Assembly: GCF_023920225.1 (NCBI RefSeq)
Contig: NZ_CP092587.1
Coordinates: 1,798,001 to 1,862,000 of the forward strand
Reading direction: 5' to 3'
DNA length: 64,000 bases
From: Vibrio gazogenes
GTDB lineage: Bacteria > Pseudomonadota > Gammaproteobacteria > Enterobacterales > Vibrionaceae
The translations under genes were made by a program, and so were the position numbers. The notes below the pieces were generated by a model. That model was not told where the DNA came from. It did no database searches and saw nothing but the letters and a program-made list of their open reading frames with translations. Every line of letters begins with the position of its first letter. The stretch's first letter is position 1. Positions 47,009-56,554 of the stretch are shown piece after piece.

Positions 47009-47014
47009 GTTATA
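47009..47014 (+). promoter_or_regulatory. Predicted rimO promoter -10 element
   Basis: TTATAATG at the end of an otherwise gene-free 296-bp stretch gives a consensus TATAAT. Downstream, ACCGGATG and CATCCGG arms around 47031-47065 can form a leader hairpin before rimO. Confidence 0.4.
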
Positions 47015-47174
47015 ATGTGTGCCTTTTGATAACCGGATGTTAAAAATAGTCTCAGGGCATCCGGAATCCTATGTCAGATAAAAAATGTAAGACAACGATT
47101 TAAATCGGTTGTTCGAATCACTGTGTGACAGCGGTGACCATTGATAACATACGATTAGGTAGCAAAATAAAGCA

Positions 47175-48584
47175 ATGACAGTCCATACTTATACGCCAAA
47201 TCAAACCACGACTCTGGATACAGCACAAAAAACACTGGCCCAGCAAGAATCAATGAACAATGCGGTGACAGGTAACAGAATCGGATTTGTCTCTCTGGGA
47301 TGCCCGAAAAATCTGGTCGATTCGGAGCGAATTCTGACGCAATTACGCACGGAAGGATACGATATCGTCAGCCAGTATCAGCATGCGGATTTAGTCATCG
47401 TCAACACTTGTGGTTTTATCGACAGCGCCGTTCAGGAGTCTCTCGATGCGATCGGGGAAGCGCTGCATGAAAATGGCAAAGTCATCGTGACCGGATGCCT
47501 CGGGGCACGCGAAGATGAGATCCGAGAAGTTCACCCGAATGTCTTAGGTATTACCGGGCCTCACGCTTACGAGAATGTACTTGAGCATGTTCATCAGTTT
47601 GTACCTCGTCCGGCACACAATCCATATACCAGTCTCGTCCCGGATCATGGTGTCAAACTGACACCGAAACACTACGCTTACCTGAAAATATCGGAAGGCT
47701 GTAACCATCGCTGCACCTTCTGCATCATTCCTTCCATGCGCGGTAAATTAGTCAGTCGTCCGGTTGGAGACATCATCGGAGAAGCAGAACGACTGAAAAA
47801 CGCCGGCGTCAAAGAGCTGCTCGTGATCAGCCAGGATACCAGTGCCTATGGCGTGGATACCAAACACAGTCTCGGTTTCTCAAACGGTACGCCGGTAAGA
47901 CAAAACCTCAAAGCACTCAGTGAACACCTGAGTCAATTGGGCATTTGGGTCCGACTCCATTATGTTTATCCTTACCCGCATGTTGATGACATTATTCCGT
48001 TGATGGCTGAAGGAAAAATCCTACCCTATCTCGACATTCCGTTTCAACATGCCAGCCCGCGCGTATTGAAGATGATGAAACGGCCGGGTCAGGCAGAACG
48101 AACGCTGGAGCGTATTCAGCAATGGCGTAACATCTGTCCGCAATTGGTCATTCGTTCTACTTTTATCGTCGGGTTCCCCGGAGAAACAGAAGAAGACTTT
48201 CAAATCTTACTGGATTGGCTTCAGGAAGCGCAGCTCGATCGGGTCGGATGTTTTAAATACTCTCCGGTTGAAGGCGCAACAGCCAATGAACTGGCCGAAC
48301 AGGTTCCGGAATCGGTCAAACAGGATCGCTATGAGCGTTTTATGGCGTTACAACAAGCAATCAGTACCGCAAAACTCCAACAGCGTATCGGCAGCCAGAT
48401 GCAAGTGCTGATCGATGAAGTGGATCAAGAAGGTGCGATTGGTCGTACTTACGCTGACGCCCCCGAAATCGACGGTGTGGTTTATCTCAATGGCGAAACG
48501 GGTGTGAAAGCGGGTGATTTAGTCAATGTCACGATTGAACATGCTGACGAATATGATCTGTGGGGCAGCCTGACAGCGAACTAA
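47175..48584 (+). CDS. rimO: Ribosomal protein S12 methylthiotransferase
   Basis: A 469-residue radical-SAM methylthiotransferase. The N-terminal cluster-binding MTTase domain starts [15 protein letters not shown] with further Cys in VNTCGFID and [11 protein letters not shown]; the radical-SAM cluster is [18 protein letters not shown]; a TRAM domain ends the protein. It methylthiolates Asp88 of S12. [11 protein letters not shown] distinguishes it from MiaB. The first 30 residues (polar, Gln/Thr-rich) exceed the E. coli protein, so a start at the second Met (MNNAV, 47253) is an alternative. Confidence 0.96.
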   Translation: MTVHTYTPNQTTTLDTAQKTLAQQESMNNAVTGNRIGFVSLGCPKNLVDSERILTQLRTEGYDIVSQYQHADLVIVNTCGFIDSAVQESLDAIGEALHENGKVIVTGCLGAREDEIREVHPNVLGITGPHAYENVLEHVHQFVPRPAHNPYTSLVPDHGVKLTPKHYAYLKISEGCNHRCTFCIIPSMRGKLVSRPVGDIIGEAERLKNAGVKELLVISQDTSAYGVDTKHSLGFSNGTPVRQNLKALSEHLSQLGIWVRLHYVYPYPHVDDIIPLMAEGKILPYLDIPFQHASPRVLKMMKRPGQAERTLERIQQWRNICPQLVIRSTFIVGFPGETEEDFQILLDWLQEAQLDRVGCFKYSPVEGATANELAEQVPESVKQDRYERFMALQQAISTAKLQQRIGSQMQVLIDEVDQEGAIGRTYADAPEIDGVVYLNGETGVKAGDLVNVTIEHADEYDLWGSLTAN

Positions 48585-48632
48585 AACGCTTTCATCAGAT
48601 TTAGATATTGCACCAGATTTAGAGCTTTCATC

Positions 48633-48670
48633 GGGTTCAGATACTGCGGCCAGCATCTGAGCCCTTTTTT
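48633..48670 (+). terminator. Rho-independent terminator after rimO
   Basis: GGGTTCAGAT/ATCTGAGCCC (10 bp, one G-U pair) is followed directly by six Ts, 49 nt after the rimO stop. Confidence 0.9.
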
Positions 48671-48681
48671 CCCTCCGTCAG

Positions 48682-48706
48682 CATGATGATTACTTCTATC
48701 ATCATG
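48682..48706 (+). other. Hairpin upstream of the DMT exporter gene
   Basis: CATGATGA/TCATCATG with a 9-nt loop is followed by ATTGTTTTT. It may be a second terminator or part of the exporter leader. Confidence 0.4.
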
Positions 48707-48786
48707 ATTGTTTTTACAAAAGCAGCAACTAAAGCTATGCTGCTTTCTCTTTTCCGCTCTCTTTTTCTAACAAAGGATTCCTTAAG

Positions 48787-49671
48787 ATGTGGATTCTTGT
48801 AACACTCTTTGCTGCGGCCTGCCAATCGATCCGGACTGCTTATCAAAAAACACTGTCTCAAGAGCAAGGCTTTTTACACGCCACCATGGCACGTTCACTA
48901 TACGGTTTACCCATTGTGAGTGTTTATTTATTGATTTGCTGGCATTTCGTCGGGCAAGTCACCTTACCGTCCATCGGGCTATTTTTGGGTTATGCATCCG
49001 TTTGTGCCATTGCGCAAGTGCTCGCTACCTATCTGATGCTCCGGGTTTTTCAATCCGGTAGTTTTGCATTAGGTACACTTCTGGCAAAAACAGAAGCGGT
49101 GCTTGCTGCCTTGATCGGTATTCCGCTGCTACACAACTCGCTAAACCTGATTGCCTGGAGCGGTATTGCACTGGGTGTCACTGGGACGTTAGTGATGAGT
49201 ATGCGACTGAGCAATTTACGTTATATGCATAAAGATCTGTCGCTGCTGGCCGGGCTGGGAAGTGGATTCTGTTTTGCCATCACATCAGTGACAGCGTCAC
49301 TTGCAAGCCATTCACTGCAAGGATCGATTATTACCAGCGCGGGTGTCACCATCTGGTACGTCCTTGCCCTACAATCGGTGCTCTTATGTGGTCTACAAAT
49401 CTATCGCAGCCGTGATGTCTTAGCGCCAGTGAAACAGTCTTTTCTGCTCAGTACCAAAGTGGGGATTCTCAGTTCACTGGGCTCGATCGGATGGTTCACC
49501 GGATTTGCCCTGATAAATCCGGCACTGGTCAAAACACTGGGACAAATCGAGATTCTCGGCACGCTATACTTTTCCAAACGTCGCTTCCATGAACGGATGA
49601 GCTTACAACAATGGATCGGTGGCAGCATGATTGTCGGCAGTGTCATATTGGTTGCCATTGCAACGCTGTAA
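48787..49671 (+). CDS. EamA/DMT-family transporter
   Basis: A 294-residue inner-membrane protein with ten hydrophobic helices in two EamA repeats (about 1-140 and 145-294). It starts MWILVTLFAAACQSIRTAYQK; the second repeat contains LGSGFCFAITSVTASLASHS. Family members export metabolites or import nucleotide sugars; nothing here identifies the substrate. The ribosome site AAGGATTCCTTAAG is adequate. It is flanked by the rimO terminator and a convergent exonuclease gene. Confidence 0.9.
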   Translation: MWILVTLFAAACQSIRTAYQKTLSQEQGFLHATMARSLYGLPIVSVYLLICWHFVGQVTLPSIGLFLGYASVCAIAQVLATYLMLRVFQSGSFALGTLLAKTEAVLAALIGIPLLHNSLNLIAWSGIALGVTGTLVMSMRLSNLRYMHKDLSLLAGLGSGFCFAITSVTASLASHSLQGSIITSAGVTIWYVLALQSVLLCGLQIYRSRDVLAPVKQSFLLSTKVGILSSLGSIGWFTGFALINPALVKTLGQIEILGTLYFSKRRFHERMSLQQWIGGSMIVGSVILVAIATL

Positions 49672-49733
49672 GACAGTAATCGGTAGCAACGCGGTGAGCC
49701 GGAACGTTTCTTTCGCGCTGCAAATACACCGAG

Positions 49734-50264
49734 CTATAACATGGTCAACGCCAGCTTAGCGAGATTATAGGCGTCAATATATCCGGAATGCTGACGCCCT
49801 TCCCATGGGATCCCGGCCGATTCTTGAGCCGTCCGGTGTCCGATGCGGCGTTCTTTCATCCGGTGTTGAATCCGGTACAAGGTTGCCAGATTGATAAACT
49901 CATGAATCGGCGATTCGATACCTTTCTGTTCACACTCTTGTTGCAAAATCAGATCATCCCTGCCCCATGCCATATAGACTTTCTTGGTTGAACCAAAGTT
50001 TTTGATCATCGACTGAATCACCTGTGCCAGAGGTCGCCCTTGTTTCTCCAGTTTACGCGGGGTAATTCCGGTCAGTTCAGCGCAGAATAAAGACACCTCA
50101 TCCTGTTCCGGCTGAACATAATACTGGGCTCTTTTGACGATCTTACCTTCATCCAGTGCAATTTCAGCCAAACCGATTTCAATAATTTCTCCGGTTGTGC
50201 CGACACCGTTTTCATTCCAACAACACATTTCCAGATCGAAGCAGACTACCCGATTGCAGTTCAT
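49734..50264 (-). CDS. DEDDh 3'-5' exonuclease (exonuclease III-like/KapD type)
   Basis: A 176-residue DnaQ-fold exonuclease. Catalytic acidic residues are visible in CFDLEMCCW (D-x-E), AWGRDDLILQQE and HSGYIDAYNLAKLA (His and last Asp). It resembles the short single-domain ERI-1/KapD-like proteins more than DnaQ epsilon. The substrate (DNA or small structured RNA) is not known. It is divergent from the DUF2760-Hsp70 operon. Confidence 0.9.
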   Translation of the reverse strand: MNCNRVVCFDLEMCCWNENGVGTTGEIIEIGLAEIALDEGKIVKRAQYYVQPEQDEVSLFCAELTGITPRKLEKQGRPLAQVIQSMIKNFGSTKKVYMAWGRDDLILQQECEQKGIESPIHEFINLATLYRIQHRMKERRIGHRTAQESAGIPWEGRQHSGYIDAYNLAKLALTML

Positions 50265-50472
50265 AACCTATATACCCAGTATTTCGCTCAAACCCGTGAT
50301 CATAATGAAATAATCGCAAAAAGCGAATCACGGATACAACACCCCGAACAGGATGAACAAATAATCAGCGAACAAGCGCCTGATAACGGCAAATCCAGAG
50401 ACTTCATACATGGATTTATAGCCTTTTGTGTTAAGATTTGCGCCATTATTTTAATGTAGCAGAGAATTACAT

Positions 50473-51093
50473 ATGACCTTCGATCTAAACACAATGCCGA
50501 CTAGTTTCGACATGCTTCATGCCATTTTAGCCCTGTGTGCCATCGTTTTATTTATTTTAGTCATCAGCCGCCGGGCAAAAGTCGTCGAAAAAATTGTGGA
50601 GAAACCCGTCGAAACCGTCGTTGAAAAACCGGTTGAAAAGATTGTCGAAGTGGAAAAAGTCGTTGAAGTCGAAAAAGTCGTGGAGAAAGTCGTCGAATCC
50701 AAACTGGCAACAACAGCAACGGACTCTGCCTTACAAATACTCGCTCTGTTCCAGAAAGAAGCCAGACTGATCGATTTTCTCAATGAAGATATTATCCACT
50801 ATTCCGATGAAGAAGTGGGTGCCGCTGCACGCGTGATCCACAGCGGTGGTAAAAAAGTGCTCGATGACTATCTCTGTCTGCAACCGGTTCGCGATGAAGC
50901 AGAAGAAAGCAATATCACGATTGAAGCCGATTTCAACCCGCAAGCCATTCGTCTGACCGGACATGTCACCGGCAATGCACCTTATCAGGGCCTGTTGATT
51001 CACAAAGGTTGGCAAGTCACAGCAATCAATCTTCCTCAAATCGCACCAGACTATGATGCATCAATTATTGCGCCGGCAGAGGTGGAACTGTAA
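50473..51093 (+). CDS. DUF2760 membrane-anchored coiled-coil protein
   Basis: A 206-residue protein. One membrane helix (about 14-32, HAILALCAIVLFILVIS) anchors it in the inner membrane. Residues about 36-76 are a run of VEK/VEKVVE repeats (VVEKPVEKIVEVEKVVEVEK), a probable elongated stalk. The C-terminal part (ALQILALFQKEARLIDFLNE, IHYSDEEVGAAARVIH) matches DUF2760 as I recall it. It is first in an operon with two Hsp70-like genes: its TAA shares its last base with the next ATG. It may tether these chaperones to the membrane (inference). Confidence 0.9.
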   Translation: MTFDLNTMPTSFDMLHAILALCAIVLFILVISRRAKVVEKIVEKPVETVVEKPVEKIVEVEKVVEVEKVVEKVVESKLATTATDSALQILALFQKEARLIDFLNEDIIHYSDEEVGAAARVIHSGGKKVLDDYLCLQPVRDEAEESNITIEADFNPQAIRLTGHVTGNAPYQGLLIHKGWQVTAINLPQIAPDYDASIIAPAEVEL

Positions 51094-52952
51094 TGGAACA
51101 ACATGCGCGTTACTGTGTCGGTATCGATCTCGGAACCACTCATAGTGTGCTGTCTTATGTGGATATGCACGCTGAAACCCCGCAGGTTTCGGTATTATCT
51201 ATTCCACAAATGACCGCACCGGGGACGGTTGAATCATTACCTCAGTTAGGCTCATTTATCTATCAGCCCCATGAACATGAAATGTCGCCCAGTGCGCGGA
51301 TCCTCCCTTGGAGTGATGAGCCGCAAGCATTGGTCGGGGCAATCGCCCGTCAGTTGGGCAGTAAAACCCCGATTCGCCTCATCGCCAGTGCCAAATCCTG
51401 GCTGTGTCACGGTGGCGTCAATCGCCGTGATGCGTTCTTACCGGCCGGCAGCCCGGATGATGTCAGTAAGCTGTCGCCACTACAGGCCAGCGAACTGTAT
51501 CTTGAGCACTTGCAAAACGCCTGGAATCATCAGTTTCCTCAGTATCCTTTAGCTGAACAGGATGTCACTATTACGATTCCGGCCTCGTTTGACCCGGCAG
51601 CGCGTGACTTCACCGCAGAAGCCGCCAAAAATATCGGCCTCAACCGCCGGACACTGCTGGAAGAACCTCAAGCAGCACTCTATAGCTGGATTGATGCCAA
51701 TGGCGAGTCATGGCGTGACCGTGTCAACGTCGGTGATGTGGTTCTGGTCGTCGATATCGGTGGCGGCACAACCGACTTATCGCTGGTTGAAGTCAAAGAA
51801 AGTGACGGACACTTGGTTCTGGAGCGGGTTGCGGTCGGTGAACATATTCTTCTGGGCGGGGACAATATGGATCTCGCCCTCGCCTATCGTCTGAAAATGA
51901 AGCTGGCGCAAAATGGTCAAGAACTGCAAGCGTGGCAAATTCAGGCACTCACCCACGCTTGTCGTGATGCCAAAGAAGCCCTGCTTAATGATGCTGAGCT
52001 GGCTGCCGTACCAATTGTTGTGCCGAGCAGAAGCTCGAAACTGTTCGGTTCGACGTTGAAAACCGAACTGACTCAACAAGACGTTCGCCAGACACTGGTT
52101 GATGGCTTCTTCCCTCAAGTCGGGATTGATGAACTGCCTCAGCAAAGAGCCCGAGGCGCACTGACGCAAATGGGCCTGCCATATGCACAAGATGCCGGAA
52201 TCACTCGTCACATTGCAGCATTTTTAACCAAGCAAGCAAGCGCATCCACTGACACGACGGATACCATGATGCCGTTTGGCGGAATTCCCGGTCTGGAAGC
52301 GGCCAGTACACCAGCCTTTATCCAACCCAGCGCGATCTTACTCAACGGCGGTGTGCTCAAATCAACGTTACTGACCGAACGTTTGCTGACCACCATCAAT
52401 CGCTGGCTGACCGACGCCGGGGCCGAACCCGCTCGTACCCTGACTGGCATTCACCTTGATCTGGCGGTGTCTCAGGGCGCTGCATATTACGGTGCGGTTC
52501 GTCAGGGAAGTGGTGTCAGAATTCGCGGCGGATTAGCCAGTGCTTATTATGTCGGGATTGAAAGTGCGATGCCGGCAATTCCGGGCATGGCACCACCGCT
52601 GGAAGCCATGTGCGTCGCCCCGTTCGGGATGGAAGAAGGCGCTAGTGTCACCATCAACCAGCGGGAATTCGGTTTGGTGATCGGTCAACCGGTTCACTTC
52701 CAGTTTTTCGGCTCAACGGTTCGGCGCGATGACTCTGCCGGCACTCATTTGGACACGTGGTCTGGCGATGAACTCCAAGAACTGCCAGAGATTCAAGTGA
52801 CACTACCCGTCACCGAAGGGCGCAAAAACGGCCAGATTGTTCCGGTCACGCTCGCCGCCCGAGTGACCGAAGTGGGCACGTTGTATCTGGAAGCAATCGC
52901 CACCGATAACGGCCAGACATGGCATGTCGAGTTTGATGTACGTGAAGGATAA
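51093..52952 (+). CDS. Hsp70-family ATPase, short form
   Basis: A 619-residue divergent Hsp70. ATPase signatures are intact: phosphate-1 VGIDLGTTHSVLSY, connect-1 VTITIPASFDPAARDFTAEA and EEPQAAL, phosphate-2 VVDIGGGTTDLSLVEV, and adenosine motif LLNGGVLKSTLL. The C-terminal third forms a reduced beta-sandwich (EFGLVIGQPVHFQFF, LPVTEGRKNGQIVPV) without the helical lid or an EEVD-like tail. Translation is coupled by overlap to DUF2760. The next gene begins 2 nt after its stop, so the two Hsp70 proteins are made together. The client is unknown. Confidence 0.94.
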   Translation: MEQHARYCVGIDLGTTHSVLSYVDMHAETPQVSVLSIPQMTAPGTVESLPQLGSFIYQPHEHEMSPSARILPWSDEPQALVGAIARQLGSKTPIRLIASAKSWLCHGGVNRRDAFLPAGSPDDVSKLSPLQASELYLEHLQNAWNHQFPQYPLAEQDVTITIPASFDPAARDFTAEAAKNIGLNRRTLLEEPQAALYSWIDANGESWRDRVNVGDVVLVVDIGGGTTDLSLVEVKESDGHLVLERVAVGEHILLGGDNMDLALAYRLKMKLAQNGQELQAWQIQALTHACRDAKEALLNDAELAAVPIVVPSRSSKLFGSTLKTELTQQDVRQTLVDGFFPQVGIDELPQQRARGALTQMGLPYAQDAGITRHIAAFLTKQASASTDTTDTMMPFGGIPGLEAASTPAFIQPSAILLNGGVLKSTLLTERLLTTINRWLTDAGAEPARTLTGIHLDLAVSQGAAYYGAVRQGSGVRIRGGLASAYYVGIESAMPAIPGMAPPLEAMCVAPFGMEEGASVTINQREFGLVIGQPVHFQFFGSTVRRDDSAGTHLDTWSGDELQELPEIQVTLPVTEGRKNGQIVPVTLAARVTEVGTLYLEAIATDNGQTWHVEFDVREG

Positions 52953-52954
52953 CT

Positions 52955-55756
52955 ATGGCGACACAACATTATTTAGTCGGCATCGATTTGGGCACAACCA
53001 ATACGGTTGTGGCCTATTGCGAGAACGGCCAGAATCTATCCGAATGTCCGATCCGGCTTTTTGAAATCGACCAACTCATCGGCCCCGGTGAAGTCGCCCG
53101 TCGGGCGACACTCCCCTCGTTTCGTTTTCATCCGGCTCAAGGACAACACCACCCGACGGATACCGAGCTCCCTTGGACACATCAGCCGGTCGATGGTGAT
53201 TTCACACCGGTAATTATCGGGGAATGGGCCAGAGAACTCGGTGCTCAGGTTGAAGGCCGACAGGTCGTCAGTGCCAAAAGCTGGTTGTCGCATCCTTCGG
53301 TTGATCGCTACGAAGCAATTTTACCCTGGGCCGGCACGCAAGATGTCGAAAAAGTTTCTCCGCTCATCGCCAGCGCCAGTTATCTCAATCATATCCGTCA
53401 GGCATGGAACTATCATCATCCGGCCGCCCCGCTCGAACACCAAGATATTGTGGTTACCGTACCGGCTTCATTTGATGAAAGTGCCCGTAAGCTGACACTG
53501 GAAGCGGCGGCACTGGCGGGGATGCTTCATGTCAAACTCCTTGAGGAGCCGCAGGCCGTTTGTTACGACTGGTATAATCGCTTCCAGTCTCAAGCAACCA
53601 CACAGCTCAAAGATGTATCCGCGATTCTGATTTGCGATGTCGGTGGCGGCACAACCGATCTCAGCCTCATCTCGGCAGCATTAGAACAGGATGCGTTGCA
53701 ATTGGATCGGGTCGGGGTCGGAGAACATTTAATGCTCGGTGGGGATAACATCGATCTCGCGCTGGCCCATCTTGCCGAGCAACAATTGACTCAGCAGCAT
53801 AATCAGACTCAAAAGCTCAGTTCATCTCGCCTGAGTAAACTCATTCAGCAAACCCGGAAAACCAAAGAGAGCCTACTTGCGGCGCAATCACCGGAATCAG
53901 CCAAAATTACCTTATTGGGCAGTGGTTCAAAACTTTTGGGAGGCACCAAAAGTATCCACCTCGATAAAACGCAGGTTCAGCAGATGGCACTGGATGGATT
54001 CTTTCCTCACACCACGCTCGATACCCTGCCGACCCAGCGGAAAGGAGCGGTGCTTGAGTTCGGTCTGCCCTATGCTGCCGATCCCGCAATTACCAAACAT
54101 ATCGCCGCATTTCTAGCGCAGCATCCGACGTTAACCCGAACAACCGATCAACCGTCAGCCCCACTTGGCCTCTTGCTTAATGGTGGCGTTTTCAATAGCG
54201 CGCTGATTCAACAGCGGCTGACGCAAGTGTTGTCGGACTGGACCGGACAACCGATCATCTTGCTCGACAATCCTCATCCTGATCTGGCTGTCGCGCTCGG
54301 TTCCGTCGGATACCTCAAAGCCTGCCGAGGCGCACAACTGAAAATCGGTGGCGGTGCGGCACGGTCTTACTTTTTACATTTAGAACAGCGTAAACAGAAA
54401 ACGTCTCAGGCGCTCTGCCTGTTAGCCAAAGGCACCGATGAAGGCCACGAAATCCGCTTGTCGAGCCGTCGTTTTTCTCTCACCCTTGGCGAACCGGTGC
54501 GTTTTAACCTGCTGACCTCACGACATGATAGACTCGGTGACGAGTCATCGATTCAAAACGGACAACTGGTCGATGTCGACCCCGACTATTTTTCACCATT
54601 ACCGCCCTATATTACGTCACTAGAACGGATGTCCGATCAATCACTGGCGGCGAATCAAAAAGACCGGGTTGAAGTGTATCTCTCCACGCAGCTCACACCT
54701 GTCGGCACCTTGCAGCTAGAATGTGTTCAGGTCGATAACGAGCAACACCGCTGGCAGTTGGAGTTTGAGGTGCGCCATCAGTCACATCATGAATCCACCG
54801 CATCGTCTGATATTCCGGGTCTGGCTCAGGCCTGTGAATTGATTACCGGTTTATACAGTGGCAATAGAAACAGTGATTCTCAGGCCGATCCGCGGATACT
54901 GAACAAATCCCTGACTCACTGGCTCGGTGAAAAAGATAGCTGGGATATCATCACCAATCGCCAGTTATTTGATCGATTGGATCAGGGCAAGAAAAGACGC
55001 CGACGCTCCGAAGCACACGAAAAAAACTGGCTGCGACTGGCAGGATTCACCTTGCGTCCGGGATTCGGTGATCCGGTCGATAGTTGGCGTATCGAGCAAA
55101 TTTGGTCGCTCTATCAGCAAGGCATTCAATTTCAGACCCACCAAAGCTGGAGTGACTGGTGGACATTCTGGCGTCGGATTTGCGGCGGCCTCAATCAGGA
55201 ACAACAAGAAACCATTTTGGCCGATATCGCCAAATACCTCCATCCCGGAGCACATAACAGCAGTAAACAGGCCAAAATAGCCCAAGAAAAGGGGTATGAA
55301 GCGATGGTTCGTCTGGCTGCTTCACTGGAGCATCTGGAAACGGAAGATAAGATACTGTTGGCAAACTGGTTCATCAAACGGGCGCTGCGCCAATCTCAAT
55401 ATGCACAAGCGCATTGGTGGGCGGTCGGCCGTCTGGCATCAAGAGTGCTGCTTTATGGCAGCCAACATAAAGTGATTCCGAGAACGCAGCTCAGTCACTG
55501 GTTACCGGAATTACTACAACAGGATTGGAAAAAAGAACCGATGATCGGGTTTGCAGCCATGATGATGTGCCGGAAAACCGGAGATCGGCAGATTGATATT
55601 GCTGATGCGCTGCGTACGGCTGTCACGGATAAACTCAAACAGAGCAAAGCGCCACAAAGCTGGCTTGCTCTCATTGATGAAATCAGCCAAGTCTCCGAAA
55701 GTGACTCCAAACGCATCTTCGGTGATACCCTGCCAAGTGGATTACTTTTACTTTAG
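52955..55756 (+). CDS. Hsp70-family ATPase, long form with DUF3731-type C-terminus
   Basis: A 933-residue Hsp70 relative. The ATPase domain (about 1-490) has VGIDLGTTNTVVAY, VVTVPASFDESARKLTLEAA, CDVGGGTTDLSLIS and LLLNGGVFNSALI. A beta region with RVEVYLSTQLTPVGTLQLE follows, then an extra helical domain of about 300 residues (LAQACELITGLYSG .. PRTQLSHWLPELLQQDW), matching DUF3731. The lid of DnaK is absent. Paired with the short Hsp70 and DUF2760 upstream; no J-protein or GrpE gene is adjacent, so how its cycle is driven is open. Confidence 0.94.
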   Translation: MATQHYLVGIDLGTTNTVVAYCENGQNLSECPIRLFEIDQLIGPGEVARRATLPSFRFHPAQGQHHPTDTELPWTHQPVDGDFTPVIIGEWARELGAQVEGRQVVSAKSWLSHPSVDRYEAILPWAGTQDVEKVSPLIASASYLNHIRQAWNYHHPAAPLEHQDIVVTVPASFDESARKLTLEAAALAGMLHVKLLEEPQAVCYDWYNRFQSQATTQLKDVSAILICDVGGGTTDLSLISAALEQDALQLDRVGVGEHLMLGGDNIDLALAHLAEQQLTQQHNQTQKLSSSRLSKLIQQTRKTKESLLAAQSPESAKITLLGSGSKLLGGTKSIHLDKTQVQQMALDGFFPHTTLDTLPTQRKGAVLEFGLPYAADPAITKHIAAFLAQHPTLTRTTDQPSAPLGLLLNGGVFNSALIQQRLTQVLSDWTGQPIILLDNPHPDLAVALGSVGYLKACRGAQLKIGGGAARSYFLHLEQRKQKTSQALCLLAKGTDEGHEIRLSSRRFSLTLGEPVRFNLLTSRHDRLGDESSIQNGQLVDVDPDYFSPLPPYITSLERMSDQSLAANQKDRVEVYLSTQLTPVGTLQLECVQVDNEQHRWQLEFEVRHQSHHESTASSDIPGLAQACELITGLYSGNRNSDSQADPRILNKSLTHWLGEKDSWDIITNRQLFDRLDQGKKRRRRSEAHEKNWLRLAGFTLRPGFGDPVDSWRIEQIWSLYQQGIQFQTHQSWSDWWTFWRRICGGLNQEQQETILADIAKYLHPGAHNSSKQAKIAQEKGYEAMVRLAASLEHLETEDKILLANWFIKRALRQSQYAQAHWWAVGRLASRVLLYGSQHKVIPRTQLSHWLPELLQQDWKKEPMIGFAAMMMCRKTGDRQIDIADALRTAVTDKLKQSKAPQSWLALIDEISQVSESDSKRIFGDTLPSGLLLL

Positions 55757-55888
55757 CGTTCGCTATCCGCAGCCGATGCGCTGTATCAATTGATGATGGA
55801 TGGGTGAAAACAGAGTGAAACAAGCCTGAACGGGATGGGTTCCACAAGAAGAAAACCCGGGCGAATAACTTCGCCCGGAATCAATCAA

Positions 55889-56554
55889 CTATTTGGCTGA
55901 ATGACGTTTCAGTAAATCTTCTACAACTTTGGTATTCTCTTCCTGAACTGTCATACCCTTAATTTCAGGTACACCTGCGCCCATGAAGATATCGCTACTC
56001 ATTGTGCTGCGATCCATATAATTCACCGGTCCACTGGTGCTCAGTTGCGAAGACTGCTCAGCTTGTGCTTCAGCGACTTCAGCAGCGCTGCTAACAACAG
56101 TCAAACGTGCTGCTGCAACGTTATTACTCTCATTCGTCTCTTTTACGACCTGACGATAATCGGCAGATAAGACAATCATGTAATTACCCGCAGGAAGTGA
56201 TTTAGGAATAGTGAGCGTGAAGCTGTAACGTGCACCTGATGGTAGTGCAATCGGAATCTCACCGAAAAGTCCCAACGGCTGACCATTCGCATCTGCCAGC
56301 AAAACGCCTAACGTTGGAGCGGTTCCCGATGTTTGAGGACATCCTGTGGCAACAGTTGTCTCAACAGATACTTTACCACCAGCAACAACGGTTCCCGGAG
56401 AAAGGCTTCCTGAAGCAATCAGCCAGTCAGGTGCGGAGCAACTGGCAACAGTAGGTGCATTGTCTACGGCTGCATGTTCTTGTGAAGCCAATGCTGATTG
56501 ACTACTTAGACCAACTGATGCGATAAGAGCTACAAATAGAGGTGTTAATTTCAT
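55889..56554 (-). CDS. Secreted protein with CARDB-like domain
   Basis: A 221-residue precursor; MKLTPLFVALIASVGLSSQSALA is a clear signal peptide. The middle (about 45-155) reads as an Ig-like CARDB domain: PDWLIASGSLSPGTVVAGGKVSVE, YSFTLTIPKSLPAGNYMIVLSAD and the telltale KETNESNNVAAARLTV. Two Cys (in ASCSAP and ATGCPQT) may form a disulfide. The tail is Gln/Ser-rich and ends in a charged helix. Such domains usually mediate surface adhesion; function here is unknown. Confidence 0.85.
   Translation of the reverse strand: MKLTPLFVALIASVGLSSQSALASQEHAAVDNAPTVASCSAPDWLIASGSLSPGTVVAGGKVSVETTVATGCPQTSGTAPTLGVLLADANGQPLGLFGEIPIALPSGARYSFTLTIPKSLPAGNYMIVLSADYRQVVKETNESNNVAAARLTVVSSAAEVAEAQAEQSSQLSTSGPVNYMDRSTMSSDIFMGAGVPEIKGMTVQEENTKVVEDLLKRHSAK

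Noticed and set aside
50517..50783. Minus-strand ORF rich in STTFSTS repeats
   Set aside because: It is the antisense shadow of the VEK-repeat region of the DUF2760 gene.
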